Shown here one piece after another: positions 5,573 through 13,081 of a stretch of DNA of 15,925 bases. The notes beneath the pieces are model-generated. The model saw only the letters and a program-made list of their open reading frames with translations, ran no database searches and was not told where the DNA came from. Every line of letters starts with the position of its first letter. Position 1 is the stretch's first letter. The position numbers and the translations under genes were made by a program. The stretch is from positions 1-15,925 of the forward strand of contig CABSMD010000037.1 of the NCBI GenBank assembly GCA_902478725.1, written 5' to 3'. This DNA is from an uncultured Clostridia bacterium. Lineage in GTDB: Bacteria; Bacillota; Clostridia; HGM11514.

Positions 5573-7795
5573 ATGAAGAGACCAACGAAGGTATTTTTGA
5601 AATTTCTGCTGATATTCACGATAATCCTGACCCTGCTGACAGCCTGTACCATCGGGGCGGTGATGCTGACCGATACCGGCTTTATCACCGAACTCGATAC
5701 GAGTGACATCAACCTGAACTTTACGTCGTTCATCTACTATACCGACGAAAACGGGCAGGAGATGGAGTATCAGACACTGTCCGGCAAGGAAAACAGGATT
5801 TGGGCGGATATTGAGGACATCTCGACCTATGTGCAGGATGCGTTTGTGGCGATTGAAGATGAGCGTTTCTGGACGCACCCGGGCTTTGACTTTAAGCGTA
5901 CGGCGGGTGCGGTGATCAACTATGTTTTCAAACGCGACAACAGCTACGGCGGCAGTACGATTACGCAGCAGCTTATTAAGAACATCACCGGGGACGACGA
6001 TATTTCCCCGACCCGTAAGATAAAGGAAATCTTCCGGGCCGTGCAGCTGGAGCGCAAGATGGAGAAAGAGGACATTTTGGAGCTTTATCTGAACACAATC
6101 TATCTGGGGCAGGGCTGCAACGGGGTAAAAACGGCGTCGAGCGTCTATTTCAATAAGGATGTCAGCGAGCTGAATCTGGCCGAGGCGGCCTCGCTTGCGG
6201 GCATAACGCAGTACCCGACCATGTATGACCCGATCCTGAACCCTGAGGCGAACCTGGAAAAGCAGAAGGTCGTGCTTAAAAAGATGCTGGATCTTGGCGA
6301 TATTACCCAGGAGGAATATGACGAGGCGGTGGCCTATGAGATCAAATTCGGGGAGGAAAATGCGGGGAGCCGCAGCAGTCAGTCCTACTTTACCGATACG
6401 GTGGTGGACGAGGTGCTGTCCGACCTCCAGCGGGAGAAGGGTTACGCGCCGAACTATGCGGCGAAGCTGCTCTATAACGGCGGATTGAAAATTTACGCGA
6501 CCATCGACCCTGATGTGCAGAGCGCGATGGAAGAGGTGTACTTAAACGATAAGAATTTTTCAAAAGGGCCCGGTGAGACCCAACCGCAGAGCGCGATGGT
6601 GGTGCTCGACCCGAATAACGGCGAGCTCAAGGGAATCGTCGGCGGCCGTGGGGAAAAGACAGGCAGCCTGACCTTAAACCGTGCGACCCAGTCGCTCCGC
6701 CAGCCTGGTTCTACCATAAAGCCGATCGGGGTGTATGCCCCGGCGATTGAGGAAGGGCTGGTCACGCCCGGCACGGTGGTAAAAGATGAAAAAATCACCA
6801 TCGGCAACTGGTCGCCCACCAACTTCTATCCCGGCTTCAAAGGGGACGTTACAGTGCGTTACGCGCTGGAGCAGTCGATCAATACCGTAGCGGTGAAGGT
6901 GCTGCAAAAGCTGGGCGTGGATAAATCCTATGATTTCATGACTAAGAACCTGCATTTTTCATCCCTTGTGGACAATGAAAAGCGGGACGACGGCGTCCAC
7001 AGCGATAAGTTTTTATCGTCGCTTGCATTGGGCGGCCTGACCGACGGTTTGTCGGTGATTGAGATGGCGGCGGCCTATTCCGCGTTTGAGAATAAGGGTG
7101 TGTACAATTCGCCGCATTCGTATACGAAGGTGCTTGATCGAAACGGCAATGTAATATTGGAGAAAAAGGTGGAGCAGACCACCGCCATGAGTGAGAAGAC
7201 GGCGAGCATCATGACCGATATGATGGAGGGTGTCGTTACACGGGGCACCGGTATGGGCGCGCGTTTGCGCAATGGCCAGCCCGCGGCGGGCAAAACCGGC
7301 ACGACCGACGATACCATCGACCTGTGGTTCAGTGGCTATACGCCGTACTACTGTGGCGTAGTGTGGTTTGGGTATGATAAGCCCGGCGACATGTCTCGGT
7401 TTGCCAACAGTGCGGTTTGTGTGAACGTGTGGAAAAAGGTAATGGACGTGCTGCACCAGAATAAACCGGTGGAGAGGTTTGAGAAGATGTCCGGCGTGAA
7501 TTATTATCAATCGACCAAGCTGCCGGGTGAGGACGATGAGGACAAGGATGATGAGGATAAGGAGTCTCCGAGTCCGACGCCGTCGGAGAGTGCGGAGCCG
7601 TCCGGCTCGCCCTCAGCGTCACCGTCGGCCTCTCCGTCTGGTAAGCCCGGAGGCGATGTGGACGCGACCGTAACCGTGACCCCGCCGCCGAAGAACAACA
7701 CACCGGCTCCTCCGCCGGTGACGGCGACGCCAACCCCAACGCCGCCCCCGACACCGACGCCGACGGCAACGATACCGGATATTGTGATTGAATAA
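5573..7795 (+). CDS. Class A penicillin-binding protein (PBP1A-type)
   Basis: Bifunctional peptidoglycan synthase of 740 residues that polymerises glycan strands (GT51 domain) and cross-links peptides (transpeptidase domain) outside the membrane. A short cytoplasmic N-terminus precedes one membrane anchor (FLLIFTIILTLLTACTIGAV). GT51 motifs follow: EDERFWTHPGFD with catalytic Glu95, GGSTITQQLIKN and RKIKEIFRAVQLE. The transpeptidase shows all three active-site motifs: SxxK in PGSTIKP (Ser380, Lys383), SxN in EQSIN (Ser435) and KTG in AGKTGTT (574-576). After about residue 650 comes an acidic stretch and a Pro/Ser/Thr-rich low-complexity tail of roughly 90 residues, probably wall-spanning. The ATG at 5573 has GGAGG five bases upstream. 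Repeat elements sit directly before the promoter. Confidence 0.96.
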   Translation: MKRPTKVFLKFLLIFTIILTLLTACTIGAVMLTDTGFITELDTSDINLNFTSFIYYTDENGQEMEYQTLSGKENRIWADIEDISTYVQDAFVAIEDERFWTHPGFDFKRTAGAVINYVFKRDNSYGGSTITQQLIKNITGDDDISPTRKIKEIFRAVQLERKMEKEDILELYLNTIYLGQGCNGVKTASSVYFNKDVSELNLAEAASLAGITQYPTMYDPILNPEANLEKQKVVLKKMLDLGDITQEEYDEAVAYEIKFGEENAGSRSSQSYFTDTVVDEVLSDLQREKGYAPNYAAKLLYNGGLKIYATIDPDVQSAMEEVYLNDKNFSKGPGETQPQSAMVVLDPNNGELKGIVGGRGEKTGSLTLNRATQSLRQPGSTIKPIGVYAPAIEEGLVTPGTVVKDEKITIGNWSPTNFYPGFKGDVTVRYALEQSINTVAVKVLQKLGVDKSYDFMTKNLHFSSLVDNEKRDDGVHSDKFLSSLALGGLTDGLSVIEMAAAYSAFENKGVYNSPHSYTKVLDRNGNVILEKKVEQTTAMSEKTASIMTDMMEGVVTRGTGMGARLRNGQPAAGKTGTTDDTIDLWFSGYTPYYCGVVWFGYDKPGDMSRFANSAVCVNVWKKVMDVLHQNKPVERFEKMSGVNYYQSTKLPGEDDEDKDDEDKESPSPTPSESAEPSGSPSASPSASPSGKPGGDVDATVTVTPPPKNNTPAPPPVTATPTPTPPPTPTPTATIPDIVIE

Positions 7796-7798
7796 AAG

Positions 7799-7825
7799 AT
7801 GGCCCCCGCCACAGGCGGGGGCCAT
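7799..7825 (+). terminator. Terminator-like hairpin after the PBP gene
   Basis: Perfect 12-pair stem ATGGCCCCCGCC/GGCGGGGGCCAT with a 3-base loop, three bases after the PBP stop. The following T-run is short (ATTTC), but the stem is very stable. Confidence 0.75.
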
Positions 7826-7884
7826 TTCAACATGTTGTCTTTATCGGCAGGCTCAAATGTGTAGCAAATCCTGCACGATTTTTA

Positions 7885-7913
7885 TTGTCTTTCTTGCCTT
7901 TTTGCGTTATAAT
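7885..7913 (+). promoter_or_regulatory. Sigma-A promoter of the GH36-like gene
   Basis: TTGTCT (7885-7890), a 17-base spacer and a consensus TATAAT (7908-7913), 26 bases before the start codon. Confidence 0.7.
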
Positions 7914-7939
7914 TGGAAAAAAAGCAAGGAGATGATTCT

Positions 7940-9922
7940 ATGGAACAGAGTAACCATACATGCTATGCCCGCTATGAGGGAGAGCTTTTAACCATCGGCA
8001 ACGAGCTGGTTGAACGCGTGATCCGTTTTGACGGCGCGCGGCCCCTTTCGGTGTCGTTTACCGATAAGAAAAATAACAAGACCTGGACGGCTGCGCGCGA
8101 GGTGGTGCAGTTCCATCTTCCGGTGCTCGATTTCGACCGAACCTCCTGTGACGTTGCCTTTCGATCCATCGGGGGCGGCCTGTGTGCCGAATTGAACTAT
8201 ACCAGCCCTGGCGCGCAGGTAAAGCAGGTCTTTTGGCTGTTTGAGGGAATTCCCTGTATTTCCTCCCAGCTCTTTGTTAAGGGTGGGGCGGCGCAGAATG
8301 CGGAGCTGGCGGAAAGCGAGCAAACCGGCAATGAAAACGCCGTCGTCCTGCAGGAGTACGGGGATACCATCCACCCCGAGCCGGACACCGTCGATGCATT
8401 CCCCATTGCTGACCGGCACCTGCGGTTGAAGACGGTGGAGCTGCTCGATGTAACCGACCGGCATAATAACCTGGTAAAGGAGGATACCCAGTTTGTCTAC
8501 TCCTTCGGCCTGCAGCGGTTTTGCGGTAACCTGTTCTTTTTTGAGAATGCGCTGGATCAAACCGCCTTTTTTGCCGTGAAAGAGGCGCCTACCCGCCATG
8601 CCATGCTGAACGGTTCCGGCGCGGACATGCTGATGAGCCTAGGCAACTATGCGGGTGTGCGTGGCAGCGGGCTGGATTATCAAAGCCTCTCGCCGGATAC
8701 CTTTTACCCCTGCTATTACGTTACCCTCGGCGCGTGTGCCGCGGGGGAAGGGGAGAGGGCCTATAAACGGTATTATAGAAGGATGAGCCACCAACCCACC
8801 TATATCATGTCCAACACCTGGGGCGACCGGCATCAGGATGCGGCGGTGTGCGAGGAATTCATGCTGCGCGAGCTGGAGGAGGCCAACCGCCTCGGTGTGG
8901 ATGTGGTGCAGATCGATGACGGCTGGGAGACCGGCACGACCTCCAATTCCGCGCTTGCTAAGTCCACGGCCTGGGGTGAGGGATACTATGACCAGAGGCC
9001 TGACTTCTGGGCGGTCAACCCTACCAAATTTCCCAACGGCTTAAAACCGCTGGTGCTGTTTGCCAGGGAGCATAAAATCCAGCTGGGTCTATGGTTCTCG
9101 CCCGACCTGTCGGATGAGTACAGCCAGTGGGAGCGCGATGCCAATACCCTGATCGATCTCTATAATCGTTATGGCGTGCTGTACTTCAAGCTGGACGGTA
9201 TCAAATTCACCAGCAAGCAAAGCGAGCAGAATATGGTAAAGATGGTGCGCCGCGTGCAGGAGGAGACCGGCGGTGCGGTGGACTTCAATTTTGATATTAC
9301 CGCCCAAATTCGTTGGGGCTATTTTTATCAAAAGCAGTATGGCAAGCTGTTTGTGGAGAACCGTTACACCGACTGGGGCAACTATTACCCGCATTCTACC
9401 CTGCGTAACCTGTGGGAGCTTTCGCGTTATGTTCCGGCGCAGCGAATGCAGTTTGAGCTGCTTAACCTGCGGCGCAACCCGCAGAATTATCCGGACGACC
9501 CGCTGGCCCCCATTCATTATCGGATGGATTATGTGTTTGCCTCCGTCATGTTGTCCAATCCGCTTGTCTGGATGGAGATGAGCGAGCTGGAGGAGCAGGA
9601 CAAGGAGGATTTGGCACGAATCATTGCCTGTTATAAAAAGGAGCGTCCCCTGCTGGATCAATGCCTTGTGTCGCCGGTTGGCCAAATCCCCACCGGCCTG
9701 GGCTTCACCGGCTTTATCGCCGAAGGCGAGGGGGAGGGGTATCTGGTGCTGTTTCGGGAATGGACACAGGAGGAGTCGTTTTTCTTTGCCCTGCCCGTAA
9801 GAGAACCATTCTCCGTTGAACCCCTGTATGGCTGCGCGGAGCTGGAACCGGTTCCGGGCGGAATTAGAGTAAAATTCCCCTCCCCGCGCTCGTTCGTATT
9901 TGCAAAATATAGAAACGTTTGA
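7940..9922 (+). CDS. GH36-family alpha-galactosidase-like hydrolase
   Basis: Intracellular glycoside hydrolase of 660 residues, no signal peptide. It has an N-terminal beta-rich domain followed by a TIM barrel of clan GH-D. Barrel landmarks are SNTWGD, DVVQIDDGWE (Asp326/327), LGLWFSPD and YFKLDGIKF. Asp419 in KLDG is the expected nucleophile, and Asp478 in NRYTDWGNYYP, 59 residues later, is a good acid/base candidate; this spacing fits the Asp327/Asp387 pair I recall for Thermotoga GalA. It probably releases terminal alpha-galactosyl or related residues, but the exact sugar cannot be told. The ATG at 7940 is chosen for AAGGAG eight bases upstream; an upstream in-frame TTG at 7913 overlaps the promoter. 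No transporter or sugar regulator is adjacent. Confidence 0.85.
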   Translation: MEQSNHTCYARYEGELLTIGNELVERVIRFDGARPLSVSFTDKKNNKTWTAAREVVQFHLPVLDFDRTSCDVAFRSIGGGLCAELNYTSPGAQVKQVFWLFEGIPCISSQLFVKGGAAQNAELAESEQTGNENAVVLQEYGDTIHPEPDTVDAFPIADRHLRLKTVELLDVTDRHNNLVKEDTQFVYSFGLQRFCGNLFFFENALDQTAFFAVKEAPTRHAMLNGSGADMLMSLGNYAGVRGSGLDYQSLSPDTFYPCYYVTLGACAAGEGERAYKRYYRRMSHQPTYIMSNTWGDRHQDAAVCEEFMLRELEEANRLGVDVVQIDDGWETGTTSNSALAKSTAWGEGYYDQRPDFWAVNPTKFPNGLKPLVLFAREHKIQLGLWFSPDLSDEYSQWERDANTLIDLYNRYGVLYFKLDGIKFTSKQSEQNMVKMVRRVQEETGGAVDFNFDITAQIRWGYFYQKQYGKLFVENRYTDWGNYYPHSTLRNLWELSRYVPAQRMQFELLNLRRNPQNYPDDPLAPIHYRMDYVFASVMLSNPLVWMEMSELEEQDKEDLARIIACYKKERPLLDQCLVSPVGQIPTGLGFTGFIAEGEGEGYLVLFREWTQEESFFFALPVREPFSVEPLYGCAELEPVPGGIRVKFPSPRSFVFAKYRNV

Positions 9923-9934
9923 AAAAGCGTTTTT

Positions 9935-9951
9935 ATATATGTTGCATATAT
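9935..9951. repeat. Short AT-rich palindrome
   Basis: ATATATG and CATATAT (7 pairs) around TTG, in the AT-rich gap between the GH36-like gene and the secreted-protein gene. It may be an operator or simply low-complexity sequence. Confidence 0.3.
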
Positions 9952-9982
9952 GTGTGTATATATCTTTATATATTTTAAACAA

Positions 9983-10011
9983 TTTACAAAAACCGTTTGA
10001 AGTGCTACACT
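9983..10011 (+). promoter_or_regulatory. Promoter of the secreted-protein gene
   Basis: TTTACA (9983-9988), a 17-base spacer and TACACT (10006-10011), 42 bases before the start. Confidence 0.6.
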
Positions 10012-10053
10012 GAATAAGAAGAGATTTTTCTAATTTGAATGGAGGAGATGACC

Positions 10054-11751
10054 TTGAAAAAGAGCGTAGCGCTGCTGTTGGCGGTGCTGATGGTGTTCTG
10101 TTCTTTTGCCGCGGTTTCGGCGGAAGAAAAGACTCCCACAAGGCTTGTGGTACATATGGAGGATTTTGAAGCGGGAATCGATGGCTTCACGACCCAGGAC
10201 GGGGCGGCTTTGGACTGGGAAGAGGATGAAAACGGCAACCATTATGTGATCGTTCGCCTGAACCCGGAAAAGATCGAAATGATTGCCACCTATACCTTTA
10301 GCAGGAATGGTGGCGGCGGACGGTGGGGAACCGAATTTTTCACCTGGCCGATTCAGTTTAACACCAAGTTCAATCTGGAAAACAACAGGAATTATCAGTT
10401 TATGTTTGACGGCTCTTACCATAACGGCACGGCCTTTGGAAAAGTCGGCTGGGGCAACGGCGTTCTGCAGATGAGTGCCAAATGCCTGTGGACAGAGCCG
10501 AACAAGGAGAGCGCTGTTGCCGGCAACGAGGTTTATAAAAGTCCCTTGACTGGAGACGAAATGGCAAGCAAAAGCGGTTGGTATAACTGCTATTCTGATC
10601 CGACATGGCTGAGCCCCTATAAGTTCGGCACGACCAGGACGCTGGTGGACGGCGTCTACCAGTTCAGCGGCGAGGCGCCCATGAATTATTATCACGTGCG
10701 CACCAATCTGGGCACAGCCATCGCGCAGATTATGGCGGACAACAAGTTTTACTGCGGAAAAGGCACCGGACTCACGAATGCTTCCGGTCAGGTACAAACA
10801 GGCAATACGTGGGGCGGTTATTACAAATTCACGCTCACGCGTGACGATTTTTATGGCGATGAGGCGATTTTTGAGGACGTGACCGATCCGGAGGAGATCA
10901 ACCGGATAAAGGACAGCTATATCTACGAGGAGGACGGGACAACGCCCAAGCAATACTCCTTGGGACATGATTGTTCTTTCCTGAAATCGCAGCAGAGAAT
11001 CGATGCGTTCAAAGCACATATGGCCAGCTTCCAGGTGGGCTATGCGATGGATAACCTCAGAATCGTGGCCGATTCCTATGAATACACCGACACCGTGTCG
11101 GTAACCGGCAGCGGTTCGGTGAAAGCCCTGACCAATCCGGCAATCGGCGCGGAAACCACCGTGAACAGCGGCGAATCCAAACCGGTAACGACCAATGATT
11201 ACTTCGGCGTGACCTATACCATTACCCCGGCGCAGGGGAACAAGATAAGCTCTGTTACCTATGGCGGAAATGACGTGACCCCTATGGTCAATCAGGATGG
11301 GGCCTTCGTCGTCAGCGCCTCTTCTGTAACGGCTGACAAAGCGCTGGCAGTAACCTTTGTCGAGGACATTCCGGAACCTCCTAGGGTTCTTAGGGTCAAG
11401 GCTGTGGATACCAGCGAAGCCTATCCGTACAATGGGAAAGAGAATCCCTCGGCAGTTTTGTTCGTAGAGGTAGTCGGCGGAACGGATGGTTCTGCCATCA
11501 GCCAAACGGGTGCGAAGCTGAATGAAAAAGGAAGTACGGGTGACCCCATAGACTTACCTGCGAAAAACGCTGACGATACGAATTTTAAACAGGAAGGGAT
11601 CTTTGGAATCCGTGTATTCGGGGATGCCTTTACCGGTGGATATTACTATTTCGTGCCCTATGTTTCCTATGAGGACAGCGAAGGGCAAAGCCATACCGAA
11701 TATGGTGATGAGGAAGAGTTTTCCCTTGGAGAATCGAAGGGAGACGCGTAA
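10054..11751 (+). CDS. Secreted multidomain protein of unknown function
   Basis: Protein of 565 residues with a clear signal peptide (MKKSVALLLAVLMVFCSFAA, probable cut after VSA). I do not recognise the whole. The N-terminal ~330 residues, rich in Trp, Tyr, Gly and Asn (VVHMEDFEAG, YTFSRNGGGGRWGTEFF), look like a beta-sandwich, possibly carbohydrate-binding. Residues about 345-440 (SVTGSGSVKALTNP ... ITPAQGNKISSVTYGG ... LAVTFVED) resemble bacterial surface repeats of the InlB B-repeat/Big type. A third beta-rich module (RVLRVKAVDTSEAYPY ... YYYFVPYVSYEDSEGQSH) ends the protein. No LPXTG, S-layer or membrane anchor is seen, so it is probably released. The TTG start at 10054 is chosen because GGAGGAG (10041-10047) cannot serve the ATG at 10039 or 10048. 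It lies after the GH36-like gene but has its own promoter and a strong terminator. Confidence 0.8.
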   Translation: MKKSVALLLAVLMVFCSFAAVSAEEKTPTRLVVHMEDFEAGIDGFTTQDGAALDWEEDENGNHYVIVRLNPEKIEMIATYTFSRNGGGGRWGTEFFTWPIQFNTKFNLENNRNYQFMFDGSYHNGTAFGKVGWGNGVLQMSAKCLWTEPNKESAVAGNEVYKSPLTGDEMASKSGWYNCYSDPTWLSPYKFGTTRTLVDGVYQFSGEAPMNYYHVRTNLGTAIAQIMADNKFYCGKGTGLTNASGQVQTGNTWGGYYKFTLTRDDFYGDEAIFEDVTDPEEINRIKDSYIYEEDGTTPKQYSLGHDCSFLKSQQRIDAFKAHMASFQVGYAMDNLRIVADSYEYTDTVSVTGSGSVKALTNPAIGAETTVNSGESKPVTTNDYFGVTYTITPAQGNKISSVTYGGNDVTPMVNQDGAFVVSASSVTADKALAVTFVEDIPEPPRVLRVKAVDTSEAYPYNGKENPSAVLFVEVVGGTDGSAISQTGAKLNEKGSTGDPIDLPAKNADDTNFKQEGIFGIRVFGDAFTGGYYYFVPYVSYEDSEGQSHTEYGDEEEFSLGESKGDA

Positions 11752-11766
11752 ATAACTTATTTTCTT

Positions 11767-11797
11767 GGCGGAGGGGTTAGCCTCTCCGCCCTTTTTA
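11767..11797 (+). terminator. Rho-independent terminator after the secreted-protein gene
   Basis: Stem GGCGGAGGGG/CCTCTCCGCC (11767-11776 with 11781-11790, one G-U pair), TTAG loop, then CTTTTTAT. A textbook intrinsic terminator 15 bases after the stop codon. Confidence 0.9.
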
Positions 11798-11878
11798 TGC
11801 CTGCGGAAAGTTTTGCTGGGAAATTTCTTTCATATGTGTTATGCTATAAGTAGTTTAATGTATACAGGAGGGATCTGC

Positions 11879-13081
11879 TTGAAGGTAGCGATCATCGGCG
11901 GCGGCGCGTCCGGCCTGGCTGCTGCTGTTACCGCCGCGCGGCGGGGCGCGCGGGTCGTTGTGCTGGAACAAAAGGACCGGGTGGGAAAAAAGCTGCTGGC
12001 CACCGGAAACGGGCGGTGTAATTTTGCAAACCGCGACCTTTCTCCCGTCCATTACCATGGGGACGTGGCGTTTGTCAAAGCGGTGTTGGACAGGGTCGGC
12101 CTGTCCGGGACATTGGACTTTTTTGAAAGCATCGGTGTCATCTGGCGGGAGGAGGCGGGGCGGCTCTATCCCTATTCCAACCATGCCTCCTCGGTGCTTG
12201 ACGCCCTGCGTTTGGCTGCTCGTGGATTGTCTGTACGGGAAGAAACAGAGTTTGCGGTTTGCCATGTGGTAAAGCAGGGCGGCCGTTTTGTGCTGTCCGC
12301 CCGCGATGGGCGGGAGCTCTCCGCCGACCGGGTCATCGTTGCCAGCGGCGGCAAAGCATCGCCCGCACTGGGATCGGATGGGAGTGGCTATGCCTTGCTT
12401 CGTTCCTTCGGGCATACCATTACCCGGCTGTACCCGTCTTTGGTGCAGCTTAAAACCGCACCCGGGACGGTGAAGGGCATGAAGGGCATCCGGGTCTATG
12501 CCAACGCCCGCCTTTATCAAGCCACGGGTGGGGGGAGGACACTTCTCAAACAGGAGTACGGCGAGGTGCAGTTTACCGATTATGGACTGTCCGGCATCCC
12601 GATTTTTAATCTGTCTCAAGCCGCTGCCGGGCGGAAGGATTTGTGTGTATCGCTCGATCTGCTTGCGCAGGTTGCGGATCTTCCAAATCTGTTGGCCGGT
12701 CGCATAGCGCGGCTGTCCGTTTCTCCTTTGCCGGCCGTTTCCGGCATTGCCCAAGACATTTCCGGCCTGTTTACCGGCATCTTTCAAAAGCGTGTGGGCG
12801 AGCTTCTGGTGCATCGTGTGGGGTGTGATGCCGCACGACTGGCCCATACCATACACAATCTGGATTTTCCGGTCATCGGAACCATGCCGTGGGAAAATGC
12901 ACAGGTTACCTCCGGCGGCGCCGTGCCTGCGGAGTTTGACCCGGGGACGATGGCCTCGTGCCTGGTGCCCGGCCTGTATGCCTGCGGCGAGGTGCTCGAC
13001 GTGGACGGGGAGTGCGGTGGTTATAACCTGCAATGGGCGTGGTCAACCGGGATTTTGGCGGGGGAGGGGGCGGTAAAATGA
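11879..13081 (+). CDS. BaiN/HI0933-family FAD-dependent oxidoreductase
   Basis: Flavoprotein of 400 residues in the HI0933/YhiN/BaiN family; some gut clostridial members act in bile-acid reduction, but most have no known substrate. It opens with the dinucleotide-binding motif GGGASG (residues 7-12), then VVVLEQKDRVGKKLLATGNG with the family signature GRCNFAN. The C-terminal FAD signature reads CGEVLDVDGECGGYNLQWAW. The TTG at 11879 is the start because AGGAGGG lies about six bases upstream and the Rossmann fold begins at once (MKVAIIGGG); the longer open frame to 11765 overlaps a terminator. Its TGA overlaps the ATG of the next gene (ATGA), which implies translational coupling with the second flavoprotein. 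Confidence 0.93.
   Translation: MKVAIIGGGASGLAAAVTAARRGARVVVLEQKDRVGKKLLATGNGRCNFANRDLSPVHYHGDVAFVKAVLDRVGLSGTLDFFESIGVIWREEAGRLYPYSNHASSVLDALRLAARGLSVREETEFAVCHVVKQGGRFVLSARDGRELSADRVIVASGGKASPALGSDGSGYALLRSFGHTITRLYPSLVQLKTAPGTVKGMKGIRVYANARLYQATGGGRTLLKQEYGEVQFTDYGLSGIPIFNLSQAAAGRKDLCVSLDLLAQVADLPNLLAGRIARLSVSPLPAVSGIAQDISGLFTGIFQKRVGELLVHRVGCDAARLAHTIHNLDFPVIGTMPWENAQVTSGGAVPAEFDPGTMASCLVPGLYACGEVLDVDGECGGYNLQWAWSTGILAGEGAVK

Noticed and set aside
9089..10141. Minus-strand open frame of 350 codons opposite the 3' end of the GH36-like gene
   Set aside because: Antisense to conserved catalytic motifs and crosses the promoter of the next gene; composition not protein-like.
10030..11505. Long minus-strand open frame of 491 codons opposite the secreted-protein gene
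   Set aside because: It is fully antisense to a gene with signal peptide, promoter, RBS and terminator. Its product is His/Arg/Gly-rich with no family motif.
11855..13033. Minus-strand open frame of 392 codons opposite the BaiN-like gene
   Set aside because: Shadow of a well-supported flavoprotein in GC-rich DNA, with no motif and no ribosome binding site.
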